This document shows, in pieces, positions 1 through 9,146 of a stretch of DNA of 64,000 nucleotides. Source of the stretch: an uncultured Sphingomonas sp. Lineage in GTDB: Bacteria; Pseudomonadota; Alphaproteobacteria; Sphingomonadales; Sphingomonadaceae. Below the pieces are notes generated by a model. That model had not been told where the DNA came from, searched no databases, and was given only the letters and a program-made list of their open reading frames with translations. The DNA lies in the NCBI GenBank assembly GCA_946482655.1, contig CAMLSA010000003.1, positions 12,374 to 76,373 on the forward strand, in the 5' to 3' direction. How positions within the stretch are numbered: position 1 is the stretch's first letter; every line of letters begins with the position of its first letter. The position numbers were made by a program, and so were the translations under genes.

Positions 1-84
1 GCCGAAACAGCGAAGGAGGCCGCTCCATCGGTTTAGCTGCCGCCAGCGCGCGCGGTACCGAATAGGCGGACCGCTGGAGGCCGG

Positions 85-1014
85 CTACTCACCGTCCTGT
101 TGCAGGAGAGTCGTGCAACCGGACGTCAACTCCATGAAATTCCTGATCTCCTCAGCCACGCATTGTGCCGTGTGTGACAAACCCCGTTCACTCAGCCATA
201 TTATATGCAGCGGGTTCTCGATCGGTTCGACGCATGTGGACGAAATATTGACGGCTTGGCCGCATTCGAGTTCCGGACGCAGAAGTGCTTCGGCGGAGAC
301 GATAATCGTGTCACTCGCAAGCATGACTTTCTTGAGGATATTCTGATCGTCACATACGAGTGCCGGTGGTAGACGAAGGATCGGATTGCTGTTGGCATGT
401 GCGAAGGATTCTGGGATCCTTCCCCGGCCGATCGGAAATGCCGCTATGTCTTCATACGGCACATCTGCGCGTTCCGCGAGCGGATGATCACGGCGCGCGA
501 AAAACGACAGCGGCATCGCACCAATCGCTATCGAGCTTATGTCGCGATCAGGCGAGAGCAAGTCTTTCCGATACACGATGAAGTCCAGATCTCCCCGCGC
601 AAGATTCTCGTATAACATATCGCCCGTGCCCACATGCGCGTTAACCCGCCACATTGGATAATCCCGCGTCATTTTGGCGAGCAGCCGGCTCATGAACATA
701 GCGGCCGGAATGGGCCCCATCCCGAACGAAGTGCTTCCCGCGACGCCTTCGCTCCAGAGCCTTACGGTCTGCTCGAGGGCCTCCACTTCGCGCACGATCT
801 TCTCGGCGTGCGCGACGAGGCTCGCGCCGGCCAAACTCAGTTTACGGGACGATCCCTCCCGTTCGAACAGCATGGTACCGGTTTGGTGTTCCAGCGCCGC
901 CACGGAGCGGCTGAGGGCAGGCTGGCTAAGATTGATCCTCCTTGCCGCTTTCGACACTCCGCCGGCGTGGACCACTGCGAGTAGATGCTTCAATTGCGTA
1001 AGGGTTATGTGCAT
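85..1014 (-). CDS. LysR-family transcriptional regulator
   Basis: DNA-binding regulator of the LysR family, about 309 residues. The N-terminal winged helix-turn-helix covers residues 1-65, with the typical stretch AARRINLSQPALSRSVAALE. A periplasmic-binding-protein-like effector domain fills the rest. An in-frame upstream GTG/ATG extension to 1131 exists, but the ATG at 1014 puts the HTH at the usual distance from the N-terminus, so I chose it. The gene diverges from the sulfotransferase/FAD-dehydrogenase genes across about 230 bp, the classical LysR arrangement. It is the only transcriptional regulator seen in the accessory region and may control at least the adjacent plus-strand genes. I could not identify a convincing T-N11-A operator by eye. 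The family is certain; the effector is unknown. Confidence 0.9.
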   Translation of the reverse strand: MHITLTQLKHLLAVVHAGGVSKAARRINLSQPALSRSVAALEHQTGTMLFEREGSSRKLSLAGASLVAHAEKIVREVEALEQTVRLWSEGVAGSTSFGMGPIPAAMFMSRLLAKMTRDYPMWRVNAHVGTGDMLYENLARGDLDFIVYRKDLLSPDRDISSIAIGAMPLSFFARRDHPLAERADVPYEDIAAFPIGRGRIPESFAHANSNPILRLPPALVCDDQNILKKVMLASDTIIVSAEALLRPELECGQAVNISSTCVEPIENPLHIIWLSERGLSHTAQCVAEEIRNFMELTSGCTTLLQQDGE

Positions 1015-1243
1015 GCGCCGGCTTTTCCTTGGATCATGGCGCTCGCTCTCCAATTGCTCGACGGTCGATGTCCATTCCGATAATGAGATTGCATGACGGC
1101 CACAACGCAAATGCATTGGACGCGGCGTCATTAAACAGGTGAAAGTCGCGTCCGTGTTCGGGCGAGAGTATCGAGTACAGGAAGCGATTCTGGCGACGGT
1201 GGTCTTCAGAATGACGAACAGATGAAGTCGGGAGAGGTTTGAA

Positions 1244-2419
1244 ATGCCGCTTGCAGAGAGAATCGATGAGATGCACGAGGCCGCGATAGCGGAATCGGGC
1301 CTGAGCGATTTCGGATCGAATGATTACCTCGCGCCCATGGCGTTGGCCTTCCTGGATCTCGACCGACATAAGCAGCTTGCGCGCGAGTCGGAAGACTTCT
1401 GGTTCGGATGGGGCAAGAACCAGCTCATCGGCAGGATGATGGCCATTCAGGGCTTCAAGGATTATCCACAATACGCGAACAGCAAGATCGAACGGCCGAT
1501 CATCATCGTAGGCATGATGCGTACGGGCTCCACTGCGCTACATCGACTGCTCTCGAAGGACCCTGCCAACCAGGTCATGGAGATGTGGCTCGCGAATGCG
1601 CCTATGCCGCGGCCCAGCCTTCAGGAAACCCTTAAAAACCCTTTCTACCTTAGGGCGGAGGCCGCGCTGGATGACATCCGTGCGAACAATCCCAGGTTCA
1701 ACGCCTACCATCCTCAGGGCGCGAATGAGGCGGATGAGTGCTATATCGCGCTCCAGAAGACATTCTATTCACCTGAATTGCTGTGCTATAACGTTCCGGA
1801 ATATACCAAATGGTTCATGGATTGCGATCCGACCTGGGCATATCGTTTCTATCGTCAGATGATGGGCTTGATCGGCGGCGGCAACAAGGCTCGCTGGGTC
1901 ATTAAGTTGCCCAGTCATGTCTTCACCCTGCGGGCGGTGCTCAATGTCTTTCCCGATGCGCATGTTGTGTGGACGCATCGGGAGCTGGTTTCTGCGGCTG
2001 GATCAAGCGCCAATCTACTCCAGTACTTTCGTTGGATGGCGAAGGATTTTGTGCCGCTCGAGGAGCAGGGACGCGAAATAATGGAGATTTGGGGCGAGGG
2101 CCTCCATCGTGGCGAACTGGCCCGGCAGGAATATGACGAGCGCCAGTTCCTCGATGTTCACATCGACCAGATGCACAACGATCCGGTTGGCCTGGCGGAG
2201 ACGATCTACCGCTATTTCGACATCCCGTTCTCGGACGAGAGTCGCGCCGCGCTGGAAGCGCATGTCGCTGGAGATCCGACGATCGGCCACGAGAAGTCCA
2301 CGTTCGATCTCAAAGACTTCGGTATTACTGCTGAGCGGACGTATGAATGTGCCGGCGCTTACGCGGCACGGAATCGCGAGATTTGCGAACGACTGGGACA
2401 CAGGATGGAGCGCGCATAA
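1244..2419 (+). CDS. Sulfotransferase-family protein
   Basis: Sulfotransferase-like protein of 391 residues (Sulfotransfer_3 type). The PAPS 5'-phosphosulfate-binding loop is seen as IIIVGMMRTGSTALHRLL at residues 86-103, where most relatives have GLPRTGTT. A second conserved stretch, VVWTHRELVSAAGSSANL, matches the 3'-phosphate-binding region. About 85 N-terminal residues precede the loop, as in the bacterial uncharacterised branch. GGGAGAGG lies just upstream of the ATG. It is the first gene transcribed away from the LysR regulator. Base composition is visibly more AT-rich than in the aldehyde dehydrogenase or the flagellar genes, suggesting separate acquisition. The substrate is unknown: sulfation of a hydroxylated intermediate is possible, but many members have no tested activity. 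Confidence 0.85.
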   Translation: MPLAERIDEMHEAAIAESGLSDFGSNDYLAPMALAFLDLDRHKQLARESEDFWFGWGKNQLIGRMMAIQGFKDYPQYANSKIERPIIIVGMMRTGSTALHRLLSKDPANQVMEMWLANAPMPRPSLQETLKNPFYLRAEAALDDIRANNPRFNAYHPQGANEADECYIALQKTFYSPELLCYNVPEYTKWFMDCDPTWAYRFYRQMMGLIGGGNKARWVIKLPSHVFTLRAVLNVFPDAHVVWTHRELVSAAGSSANLLQYFRWMAKDFVPLEEQGREIMEIWGEGLHRGELARQEYDERQFLDVHIDQMHNDPVGLAETIYRYFDIPFSDESRAALEAHVAGDPTIGHEKSTFDLKDFGITAERTYECAGAYAARNREICERLGHRMERA

Positions 2420-2579
2420 TCTGCGAACTGGACCGCGTCAGTCCAACATCGGCGATGGAAGGCTGAGATGATCTGAACATGCCTCCCATAACGCTATGGA
2501 AGAGTCATGTTCACGCGACTGCGCAGTGCCTGTTGGCCATCAGCGGTTAACCGCGAGAATATGATCGAAGAGGTTTAAT

Positions 2580-4031
2580 ATGACGAATGGTGAACCTTCG
2601 TTGAAGCCGCAATATGATGTCATCGTCATCGGCACCGGCACCGCTGGATTGTCCGCGGCGATCGAAGTCGAGCGTGCGGGCGGCAAATGCCTGCTGCTGG
2701 AAGCGGCCGATAAGCTTGGCGGCACTTCCGTGCTCACGACCGGCATCTATTATGCGGCCGGCACACCCGAGCAGGAATCGGCAGGCATACACGATACTCC
2801 TGACGACATGTTTAAATACATCATGACGCTGAACCAGGGAGCTATCCGACCGGACCTTCTCCGCGTCACCTGCGATCGTGCGGCGGAGGGTCTCCGCTTC
2901 CTGCAAGATCTCGGGCTGGACTTGCATCCCGAACCAATCGTCAGCGGCGGCGACAAGCTCTCGACCCCGCGGGGCCACTCGACCAACGGCAAGTCGGGTG
3001 GCGTTGGCGTCATGCTGACGCAGGCGATCGCGGGACATAAGGTCGAGATCAAGCTTAACAGCCGGGTTTCGGACATTCTGATGGAGGACGGCCGCGTGGC
3101 GGGCGTACGCGTCGGCGACGTGGTCCATCGCGCCAAGGCGGTGGTGATCGCGACCGGGGGGTTCGGCAACAACTGGTCGCTCATCGAGCGCTTCTGGCCC
3201 AGCATGGCGCAGCACGGCAGGGAGCGGGTGTGGGCAGTGAACCAGGATGCGATCTGCGTCCAAGGCGACGGGCTGCTCCTCGCCGAGCGGCTGGGCGCTC
3301 ATATCGTCGGTTACGAGCATGGTACCGACGGCGGGTTCGGTGCGCCGACCACAGGGTTCCGGCGAAAGGTCGAAGGTCAGAGCGCGATCGCGCCGTGGAC
3401 CGTCCTGGTGAACCTCGAGGGCCGGCGTTTCATGTCCGAAACCGCGCCCTACAGCATCTCTGGCTACCTCATAAACGACCAGACTGAATCGCGTTGCTTC
3501 GCGATCTTTGACCACAGGCTGTTCGAAAATGCGGATCAGTATCTGGGGTTCGTGGACCCGAACCGTCAGGGAGGATCCGTTGGTACGAGCTGGGAAGGCG
3601 AGACGCTGCGCGCCAAGCTTGCCGAGGGGAAGGTTCTGGCTGGAGATACGCTTTCGGCACTGGCGGAGAAAGCCGGGATAGCGGCCGCACCGCTTCAGGC
3701 GACGCTCGCCAGGTACAATGCGGATGTAAGCCGCAATGTCGATACGGCCTTCTTCAAGACAACCGGGCTGGAACCTATCGTCGATCCGCCCTTTTACGCC
3801 GTAGAGGTGAGAAATGCCGCCTCGGGCGTGACCTGCGCGGGCCCGGAGATAGATACGGAAGCGCGCGTGCTCCATAGGAGCGGCGTACCGATCCCGGGCC
3901 TCTACTCCGCCGGCGAAGTCGTCGGCGGTTTATTCGGCAGGCGCTATCCGTCTGGTGGGATAAGCATCACCAATGCGGTCGTGTTCGGACGGATTGCCGG
4001 CCAAATGGCCGCCAAGGAAGCGGTGTCGTGA
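2580..4031 (+). CDS. FAD-dependent dehydrogenase, fumarate-reductase/KSTD-like (copy 1)
   Basis: Flavoprotein of 483 residues in the FAD-binding-2 family (succinate/fumarate reductase flavoprotein, 3-ketosteroid delta1-dehydrogenase, tricarballylate dehydrogenase). The dinucleotide-binding motif GTGTAGLSAAIEVERAGG lies near residues 18-35. A second FAD contact near the C-terminus reads GLYSAGEVVGGLFGRRYPSGG. The protein presumably inserts a double bond next to a carbonyl or carboxyl group, but the substrate cannot be read from the sequence. The next gene is a clear paralogue, and the pair plus the EthD gene looks like one transcription unit. GAAGAGG precedes the ATG. No signal peptide is seen, so it is probably cytosolic. 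Confidence 0.88.
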   Translation: MTNGEPSLKPQYDVIVIGTGTAGLSAAIEVERAGGKCLLLEAADKLGGTSVLTTGIYYAAGTPEQESAGIHDTPDDMFKYIMTLNQGAIRPDLLRVTCDRAAEGLRFLQDLGLDLHPEPIVSGGDKLSTPRGHSTNGKSGGVGVMLTQAIAGHKVEIKLNSRVSDILMEDGRVAGVRVGDVVHRAKAVVIATGGFGNNWSLIERFWPSMAQHGRERVWAVNQDAICVQGDGLLLAERLGAHIVGYEHGTDGGFGAPTTGFRRKVEGQSAIAPWTVLVNLEGRRFMSETAPYSISGYLINDQTESRCFAIFDHRLFENADQYLGFVDPNRQGGSVGTSWEGETLRAKLAEGKVLAGDTLSALAEKAGIAAAPLQATLARYNADVSRNVDTAFFKTTGLEPIVDPPFYAVEVRNAASGVTCAGPEIDTEARVLHRSGVPIPGLYSAGEVVGGLFGRRYPSGGISITNAVVFGRIAGQMAAKEAVS

Positions 4032-4108
4032 TACGGCACCTGGCGCGTGGTTCCATCGCGCGCCGCGGCCGTCCCCGTTTCAAGTCAAAATCTCGGTAAG
4101 GCGAATTT

Positions 4109-5536
4109 ATGATGCAGCAATATGACGTGATCGTTGTCGGCGGCGGCGGTGCGGGAATGTGCGCCGCAATGGAGGTGGAAAAAGCGGGTCAGCGGTGTCT
4201 CCTGCTGGAGGCGGACAACAAGCTGGGTGGCGCGACGGCGCTGTCGACCGGTATCTTCTATGCCGCCGGAACGCAGCACCAGCGCGATATGGGGATCATT
4301 GACACACCCGACGACATGTTTGCCTTCATAATGACGCTCAGCCAGGGCGCGATCCGACCAGACCTTCTGCGCATCACGTGCGATCGCGGCGCGGACAATC
4401 TCGCGTTTCTGATGGATCTGGGAGTCCGGGTTCCACCCGGCTACGTCTTCGGCGGCGGACGCGATCGGGTGGCGCGGGGCCATTCCTGCAACAACGAAGG
4501 GGTGGGCATCGGCGCCATCCTGCGCGAACATGTACTGCAACGGGACATCGAGATCCGCCTGAACAGCCGGGTATCGCGGCTGCTGGTCGAGGGTCAGCGG
4601 GTGGTGGGAGTTGCCGTCGGTGACGAGGAGTATCGTGCGCGCTCCGTCGTGATCACAACAGGCGGTTTCGGTAACAACCGGGACCTGGTGAAACGCTTGT
4701 GGCCCGACATGGCGCAGCACGGCGAGCACGTCTGGTGCGTTTCCGGGGAACTGCCCTTCATCCTCGGAGACGGCCTATTGCTGGCGGAGGAGCTCGGGGC
4801 CCGGGTCATAGGATCGGGAGGCATGCCCGTTCCGACCGCGGGATTTCAGAGGAGCGTGGAGGGAGCGGCCGCGATCGCTCCCTGGACCATCGTCGTCAAC
4901 CTCGACGGACGCCGGTTCATGTCGGAAACTGCTCCTTACAGCGTCTCCGGCTATCTGCTCAACGCCCAGCGCGAATCGCGCGCTTATGCGTTGTTCGACG
5001 AGAAGTCGCTGCGTGAGGTCAGCAACGACCTCGACTTTATCGATCCGAACAAGCAGGGCGGACGGGTTTCCAGCTGGGACGAGGCGTCGCTGCGCGCGCA
5101 GACCCGGGCCGGCAGGATCAAGACAAGTGGAACGCTGGCGGGCCTGGCCGCGGAAGCGGGCATTGCCGCCGAACCCCTTGAGGCCACGGTGGAACGCTAC
5201 AATGCGGATGTCGACCAGGGTTTCGACGGCGCCTATTTCAAGAGGGCCGGTCTCCATCCCCTCAGAGAGCCACCTTTCTACGCGGTGGAGCTTCGGGCCG
5301 CCTCGATTGGATTGACCTGCACCGGTCTGGAAATTGACACTGAAGCCCGAGTTCTGAATCAGCACAACCGTCCGATCCCCGGACTGTTCGCAGCAGGTGA
5401 GGTGCTAGGGGACATGTTCGGTCCCAGGTATCCGGCGGGCGGCCTCAGCATCGCGAACGCCGTGATCTTTGGCCGCATTGCCGGAGAGAACGCCGCAAAA
5501 GAGGCGGCACTGGAACAATGCTATGCCGCCGAGTGA
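4109..5536 (+). CDS. FAD-dependent dehydrogenase, fumarate-reductase/KSTD-like (copy 2)
   Basis: Flavoprotein of 475 residues, a tandem paralogue of the gene 77 bp upstream. Both share the GGxGxAG dinucleotide fold at the N-terminus, the block TPDDMFAFIMTLSQGAIRPD, and the C-terminal GLFAAGEVLGDMFGPRYPAG motif. The GAGG loop near residues 11-16 binds the ADP part of FAD. Two adjacent, diverged copies usually mean two successive or stereochemically different dehydrogenations. No signal peptide is present, so the electron acceptor is probably cytosolic or quinone-linked. Start codons at 4109 and 4112 are both possible. The EthD gene follows after about 130 bp. Confidence 0.88.
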   Translation: MMQQYDVIVVGGGGAGMCAAMEVEKAGQRCLLLEADNKLGGATALSTGIFYAAGTQHQRDMGIIDTPDDMFAFIMTLSQGAIRPDLLRITCDRGADNLAFLMDLGVRVPPGYVFGGGRDRVARGHSCNNEGVGIGAILREHVLQRDIEIRLNSRVSRLLVEGQRVVGVAVGDEEYRARSVVITTGGFGNNRDLVKRLWPDMAQHGEHVWCVSGELPFILGDGLLLAEELGARVIGSGGMPVPTAGFQRSVEGAAAIAPWTIVVNLDGRRFMSETAPYSVSGYLLNAQRESRAYALFDEKSLREVSNDLDFIDPNKQGGRVSSWDEASLRAQTRAGRIKTSGTLAGLAAEAGIAAEPLEATVERYNADVDQGFDGAYFKRAGLHPLREPPFYAVELRAASIGLTCTGLEIDTEARVLNQHNRPIPGLFAAGEVLGDMFGPRYPAGGLSIANAVIFGRIAGENAAKEAALEQCYAAE

Positions 5537-5665
5537 GTCTGCCCCGACGCCGTGCGCCGCACTGGCGAGCCGCCGGGGCCGACACGACTTATGGTGCGCC
5601 CACTTCGTCCCCTGAAGCTCCACGGCGTTTTTACGCCTACGCGGTCATAAGAGAGGAACAATTAG

Positions 5666-6430
5666 GTGAAGATCATCTTTTTACTGCATGGCGCGCAGAC
5701 CGGACAGCGCGGCCTCGCGAACTTTATCAACACTGATTATGTTCCGGAACTCGCCAGGGCTTTTCCCTACCTATCCGTGGAGCGATGCAATTTCCTAAAC
5801 GAAGGCGGGATGGTGACGGTCGGGCATGTCCCCGACGCGCCCCCCCCGCCCGGCTATGGGGCTATTCTGGAAGCGCGTATCGCCGGCGCTGACCTTGCCC
5901 GCTTTCAACAGGATCTTCGCGAGCCAGGAACGGCCGGGCGATGGGACGAAATCGCTGGCGGTCATCTGAACAACCGATTGACCCAGCGCATAGCCGTCGA
6001 TGAGCGGACGACGCCGCCCTCCGACATCGGGCAGAGCGCCGCCGTGGCGGACGACGGCACAATGGTTAAACAGATCGTGAATCTTAGGAAAAAGCCCGGC
6101 ATGAGCCATGCCGACTTCGTGGACTATTATGAGAATAAACATGCGCCGCTAACGGTACGCACGCTGCCGATATTCTCGAAATATGTTCGCAACTTCGTAA
6201 TCGACGACGGCGAACTGCAAAGGTCGCTCAACCCGGAAGGCGGTGCCATTCCCGATTTCGACGTCGCCACGCACATCTGGTTCAAGGATGAAGCCGCGCG
6301 CCAGAAATTCGCGGCCGCCTTCGACGACCCGGAAACAGGCGCCATGTTCGCCGCCGATTCGGATCGCCTGTTCGAGCCCGGCAGTATGCAGATGTTCCTG
6401 GTCGACGAGCGTGTCCTGAGCACCGTCTGA
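5666..6430 (+). CDS. EthD-domain protein (copy 1), two-domain form
   Basis: Protein of 254 residues starting with GTG, preceded by GAGAGG. The C-terminal half (from about residue 130) is a recognisable EthD/dimeric alpha-beta barrel domain, with KQIVNLRKKPGMSHADFVDY and a following HAPL. The N-terminal half (KIIFLLHGAQTGQRGLANFI) resembles a degenerate second copy of the same fold, so one chain may form what is normally a homodimer. EthD proteins accompany P450 or oxygenase systems in ether and alicyclic degradation, but their chemistry is mostly undefined. The gene closes the run begun by the sulfotransferase and has a paralogue at 32038-32826. A strong hairpin follows its stop. Confidence 0.8.
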   Translation: MKIIFLLHGAQTGQRGLANFINTDYVPELARAFPYLSVERCNFLNEGGMVTVGHVPDAPPPPGYGAILEARIAGADLARFQQDLREPGTAGRWDEIAGGHLNNRLTQRIAVDERTTPPSDIGQSAAVADDGTMVKQIVNLRKKPGMSHADFVDYYENKHAPLTVRTLPIFSKYVRNFVIDDGELQRSLNPEGGAIPDFDVATHIWFKDEAARQKFAAAFDDPETGAMFAADSDRLFEPGSMQMFLVDERVLSTV

Positions 6431-6467
6431 CGAGCGCCGTCGCGGCACGGCTATGATGATCGGTCCT

Positions 6468-6496
6468 CGCCGGCCGCCGCTCCTCGGCGGCCGGCG
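6468..6496. terminator. Perfect 12-bp GC hairpin between convergent genes
   Basis: Arms CGCCGGCCGCCG and CGGCGGCCGGCG pair over 12 bp around the loop CTCCT. The hairpin lies exactly between the stop of the plus-strand EthD gene and the stop of the minus-strand gene at 6497, so it can serve both. There is no T-run on either side, so termination may rely on the stem alone or on Rho. Confidence 0.65.
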
Positions 6497-7318
6497 TTAC
6501 GCCGCCAGTGGCACAGGACTTTGAGCCACAACCTCGTAATTTTCCAAAGCGTCATGCAGTGCCTGAGGCGCCGTCTGCTTCGACGCTTTGTAGAAAGGCA
6601 GGAATATCTTCAGCATGCGAGGAAACACGTATTTGGCGAAGGCCCGATTATAGGCTTTCTCGTAACGAATCGACTCGGCACGTCTTTCAGGCGTCATCTC
6701 CGCGCGGTCGATCTCGAACATGTAGGAGCGCATCTTCTTGTCCTGCGGGATGATAAGCCGCATAAACGCCACGAACCCGGCGATACGAATAAAATAATTA
6801 CCCGAGTAAGCCGCGAAGGCATCTAGACAAGCGCTACGATGCTCGAATTCCTCGGCGAGATGCCACAGGAACAATGTGGAAACGCGCCGGTCGCCGTCAT
6901 AGCGAGACAGCATCCGCTCATAGGCGAACTTCGCCTGATAGCAGGCAAGATTCTCGAATCCCGCGCAATAGGCCAAATTATAGGCGAGCGAACGCGACTC
7001 TGCCATGTCCTTCTGGGCTGCGCTCAATTCCGCTTCGAACTGCTTCAGCTTGGGGTAGCGCGCGTATAGCTCCCGGTTGAAGAGAGCGTGGACCCTATAA
7101 TGATTCCCCTCCTGCGCGATGAACAGGTCGATGTCGCGCCGGACCCTCTCCTGGCTCGCCGGCAGCACGTCGCGAACGCGCCCCATGATCTTGTTGAGGT
7201 AGGGCTCGAATGCGGTGGCGAGTGGGCTGCCACTGTTGATGATCGTCGAGAAATCGTCGTTAGACGCCCAGCGAGGATTAAGACCTTTGAAATCGATCCG
7301 CATTTTCCGGGACTTCAT
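6497..7318 (-). CDS. Predicted metal-dependent hydrolase, ferritin-like (PF10118 type)
   Basis: Protein of 273 residues matching the metal-dependent hydrolase family PF10118, whose fold is a ferritin-like helical bundle. Likely metal ligands are in IAQEGNHYRVH (near residue 75) and in WHLAEEFEHRS (near residue 153). The family is common in proteobacterial degraders, but no reaction has been firmly assigned. GGAGAGAG lies about 7 bases before the ATG at 7318. It diverges from the aldehyde dehydrogenase at 7662 and converges on the EthD gene. No signal peptide or membrane segment is evident. Confidence 0.82.
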   Translation of the reverse strand: MKSRKMRIDFKGLNPRWASNDDFSTIINSGSPLATAFEPYLNKIMGRVRDVLPASQERVRRDIDLFIAQEGNHYRVHALFNRELYARYPKLKQFEAELSAAQKDMAESRSLAYNLAYCAGFENLACYQAKFAYERMLSRYDGDRRVSTLFLWHLAEEFEHRSACLDAFAAYSGNYFIRIAGFVAFMRLIIPQDKKMRSYMFEIDRAEMTPERRAESIRYEKAYNRAFAKYVFPRMLKIFLPFYKASKQTAPQALHDALENYEVVAQSPVPLAA

Positions 7319-7661
7319 GACAAACTCTCTCCACCTTCTGTTGACCGCCCGCGCACTTCCCGCCTCGGCAGGGGCGCGGACCTGCCGGGGCTTCTCACAT
7401 TGAGCATTCGGTCATTATAGCTCAGATATCGGACTTCGGGTAGCGTCTTAATCGATCTCGCTGGCTCCGGCGTCTCTCTAGGCGTAAGCAAGGCTGGTGA
7501 GGCATGATTCACATCTTGGCACAGCGCCGGTCCATTCGTTTTGCGTCTGCCCTGTCAGTTATGGCATCAGCCGCGGGCGGGCCGTGGACGGTTCCGACGG
7601 GTTGGCAGGCGCTGCGCAACACCGGCATGACAGAAACAAGCAGGCGAAAGGATGGACCTAA
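7319..7661. other. Divergent intergenic region
   Basis: This 343-bp spacer separates the minus-strand hydrolase from the plus-strand aldehyde dehydrogenase and must carry the promoters for both. I see no convincing gene. A small inverted repeat, TGAGC (7401-7405) and GCTCA (7420-7424), flanks an AT-rich core containing TTATAG. It could be a regulator site, but five-base arms are weak evidence. Confidence 0.4.
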
Positions 7662-9146
7662 ATGGCTACGGTAGACACGAACGAGCGACTGATCGAGCGG
7701 CCGGACCGGTTCTTTATCGGCGGTGACTGGGTCACGCCCTCCAGCGACGCGATGATCGAGGTCGTCAGCCCGTCGACCGAGGAGGTGTTCGTCCGTGTCG
7801 CCGAGGCACAGGCGGCGGACATAAACCGCGCCGTGGCTGCGGCGCGCGAGGCCTTCGACAGGGGGCCGTGGCCTCGCATGTCGCACGCCGAGCGTGCGGG
7901 TTACCTGCGCGCGATCGGCAAGGAGATGGCGGCGCGCAGCGGGGGGCTCGGCCGCATCTGGACTTCCGAGGTCGGCGTCGCCCAGCAGTTGGCACAGCTG
8001 GTGACGCCCGGCCTTGCCGGAGTGTATGATTACTACGCCTCGCTTGCCGACACGTTCCAGTTCGTCGAGCGACACACGCCGCAGGCGGGCGGGAACGTTG
8101 GCATGCTCGTCCGCGAGCCTGTCGGCGTGGTCGGCGCGATCGTGCCATGGAACGGCGCGCTCGGCCTGATCGCGTGGAAGGTCGCACCCGCGCTGCTCGC
8201 CGGCTGCACCGTGATCATCAAGGCTTCGCCGGAGTCGCCGGGGAGCGCGCTGGTGATGGGCGAGATCGCCAAGGCGATCGGATTGCCGGCTGGCGTGCTC
8301 AACATCGTCACCGCCGAGCGCGAGGTGTCCGAGTTGCTCGTCCGCCATCCCGATGTCGACAAGATCACCTTCACCGGGTCGAGCGCGGCGGGCAAGCGCA
8401 TCGCATCGCTCTGCGGCGAACGGATCGCGCGCTGCACGCTGGAACTCGGCGGCAAGTCGGCAGCGGTGATTCTGGACGACTGCGACATCGATGAAGCGGC
8501 ACGCTCGATCTCCGGATCGGCGAGAATTCTCACCGGTCAGGTCTGCTCGTCGCTGACTCGTCTGGTCGTCTCGCGCAGCCGTCACGACGCCTTCGTCGAG
8601 GCGCTCGCCGGCGCGTTCAAGGAGATCAGGGTAGGCGATCCGTTCGATGCCGCCACCGACATGGGTCCGCTGGCGATGAAGCGGCAGCGCGAGCGGGTGG
8701 AAAGCTATATTGTCAAGGGTCAGGACGAGGGCGCCACGCTGGCGTTCGGCGGACGCCGGCCGAGCCACCTCAACCGCGGCTATTTCCTGGAGCCGACCGT
8801 ATTTGGCAACGTCGACAATAATATGACGATCGCTCGGGAGGAGATCTTCGGGCCGGTGGTGAGCGTGATTCCGGCTGACAGCGAGGCACAGGCGATCGAA
8901 ATTGCCAACGACACGGTGTTCGGCCTTAATGCCTCGGTGTTCACCAAGGATGCGACACGCGCCTATGAGATCGCGCGCCAACTGCGCTCCGGCACCGTCG
9001 GCCACAATGCGTTCCGCACCGATTTTTCGATCGCCTTCGGTGGTTTCAAGCAGTCGGGCATCGGGCGCGAGGGCGGGACGGAGGGCCTGATGCCGTTCCT
9101 CGAGACCAAGACGATCATCCTGGACGACGAGCCGAGACTCGGATGA
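7662..9146 (+). CDS. NAD(P)-dependent aldehyde dehydrogenase
   Basis: Aldehyde dehydrogenase of 494 residues, full length for the family. Visible active-site residues are Asn164 in the PWN motif, Lys187 in the VIIKASP stretch, the general base Glu261 in LELGGKS, and the nucleophile Cys295 in TGQVCSS. It oxidises an aldehyde to the carboxylate with NAD(P)+. In this setting it probably acts after one of the two PQQ alcohol dehydrogenases or after a P450, and before CoA ligation. It is the first gene of a plus-strand run with an NmrA-like reductase and an FMN oxidase homologue. The substrate is unknown. Confidence 0.95.
   Translation: MATVDTNERLIERPDRFFIGGDWVTPSSDAMIEVVSPSTEEVFVRVAEAQAADINRAVAAAREAFDRGPWPRMSHAERAGYLRAIGKEMAARSGGLGRIWTSEVGVAQQLAQLVTPGLAGVYDYYASLADTFQFVERHTPQAGGNVGMLVREPVGVVGAIVPWNGALGLIAWKVAPALLAGCTVIIKASPESPGSALVMGEIAKAIGLPAGVLNIVTAEREVSELLVRHPDVDKITFTGSSAAGKRIASLCGERIARCTLELGGKSAAVILDDCDIDEAARSISGSARILTGQVCSSLTRLVVSRSRHDAFVEALAGAFKEIRVGDPFDAATDMGPLAMKRQRERVESYIVKGQDEGATLAFGGRRPSHLNRGYFLEPTVFGNVDNNMTIAREEIFGPVVSVIPADSEAQAIEIANDTVFGLNASVFTKDATRAYEIARQLRSGTVGHNAFRTDFSIAFGGFKQSGIGREGGTEGLMPFLETKTIILDDEPRLG

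Noticed and set aside
1015..1243. TTGC...GCAA repeat as a LysR operator in the divergent spacer
   Set aside because: The arms are short and the spacing does not match T-N11-A, so I cannot support an operator call.
2547..3875. Long open frame (442 codons) on the minus strand opposite the first FAD dehydrogenase
   Set aside because: It lies antisense to a gene with clear FAD motifs, its translation is Arg/Ala/His-rich without family features, and high GC content leaves such frames open by chance.
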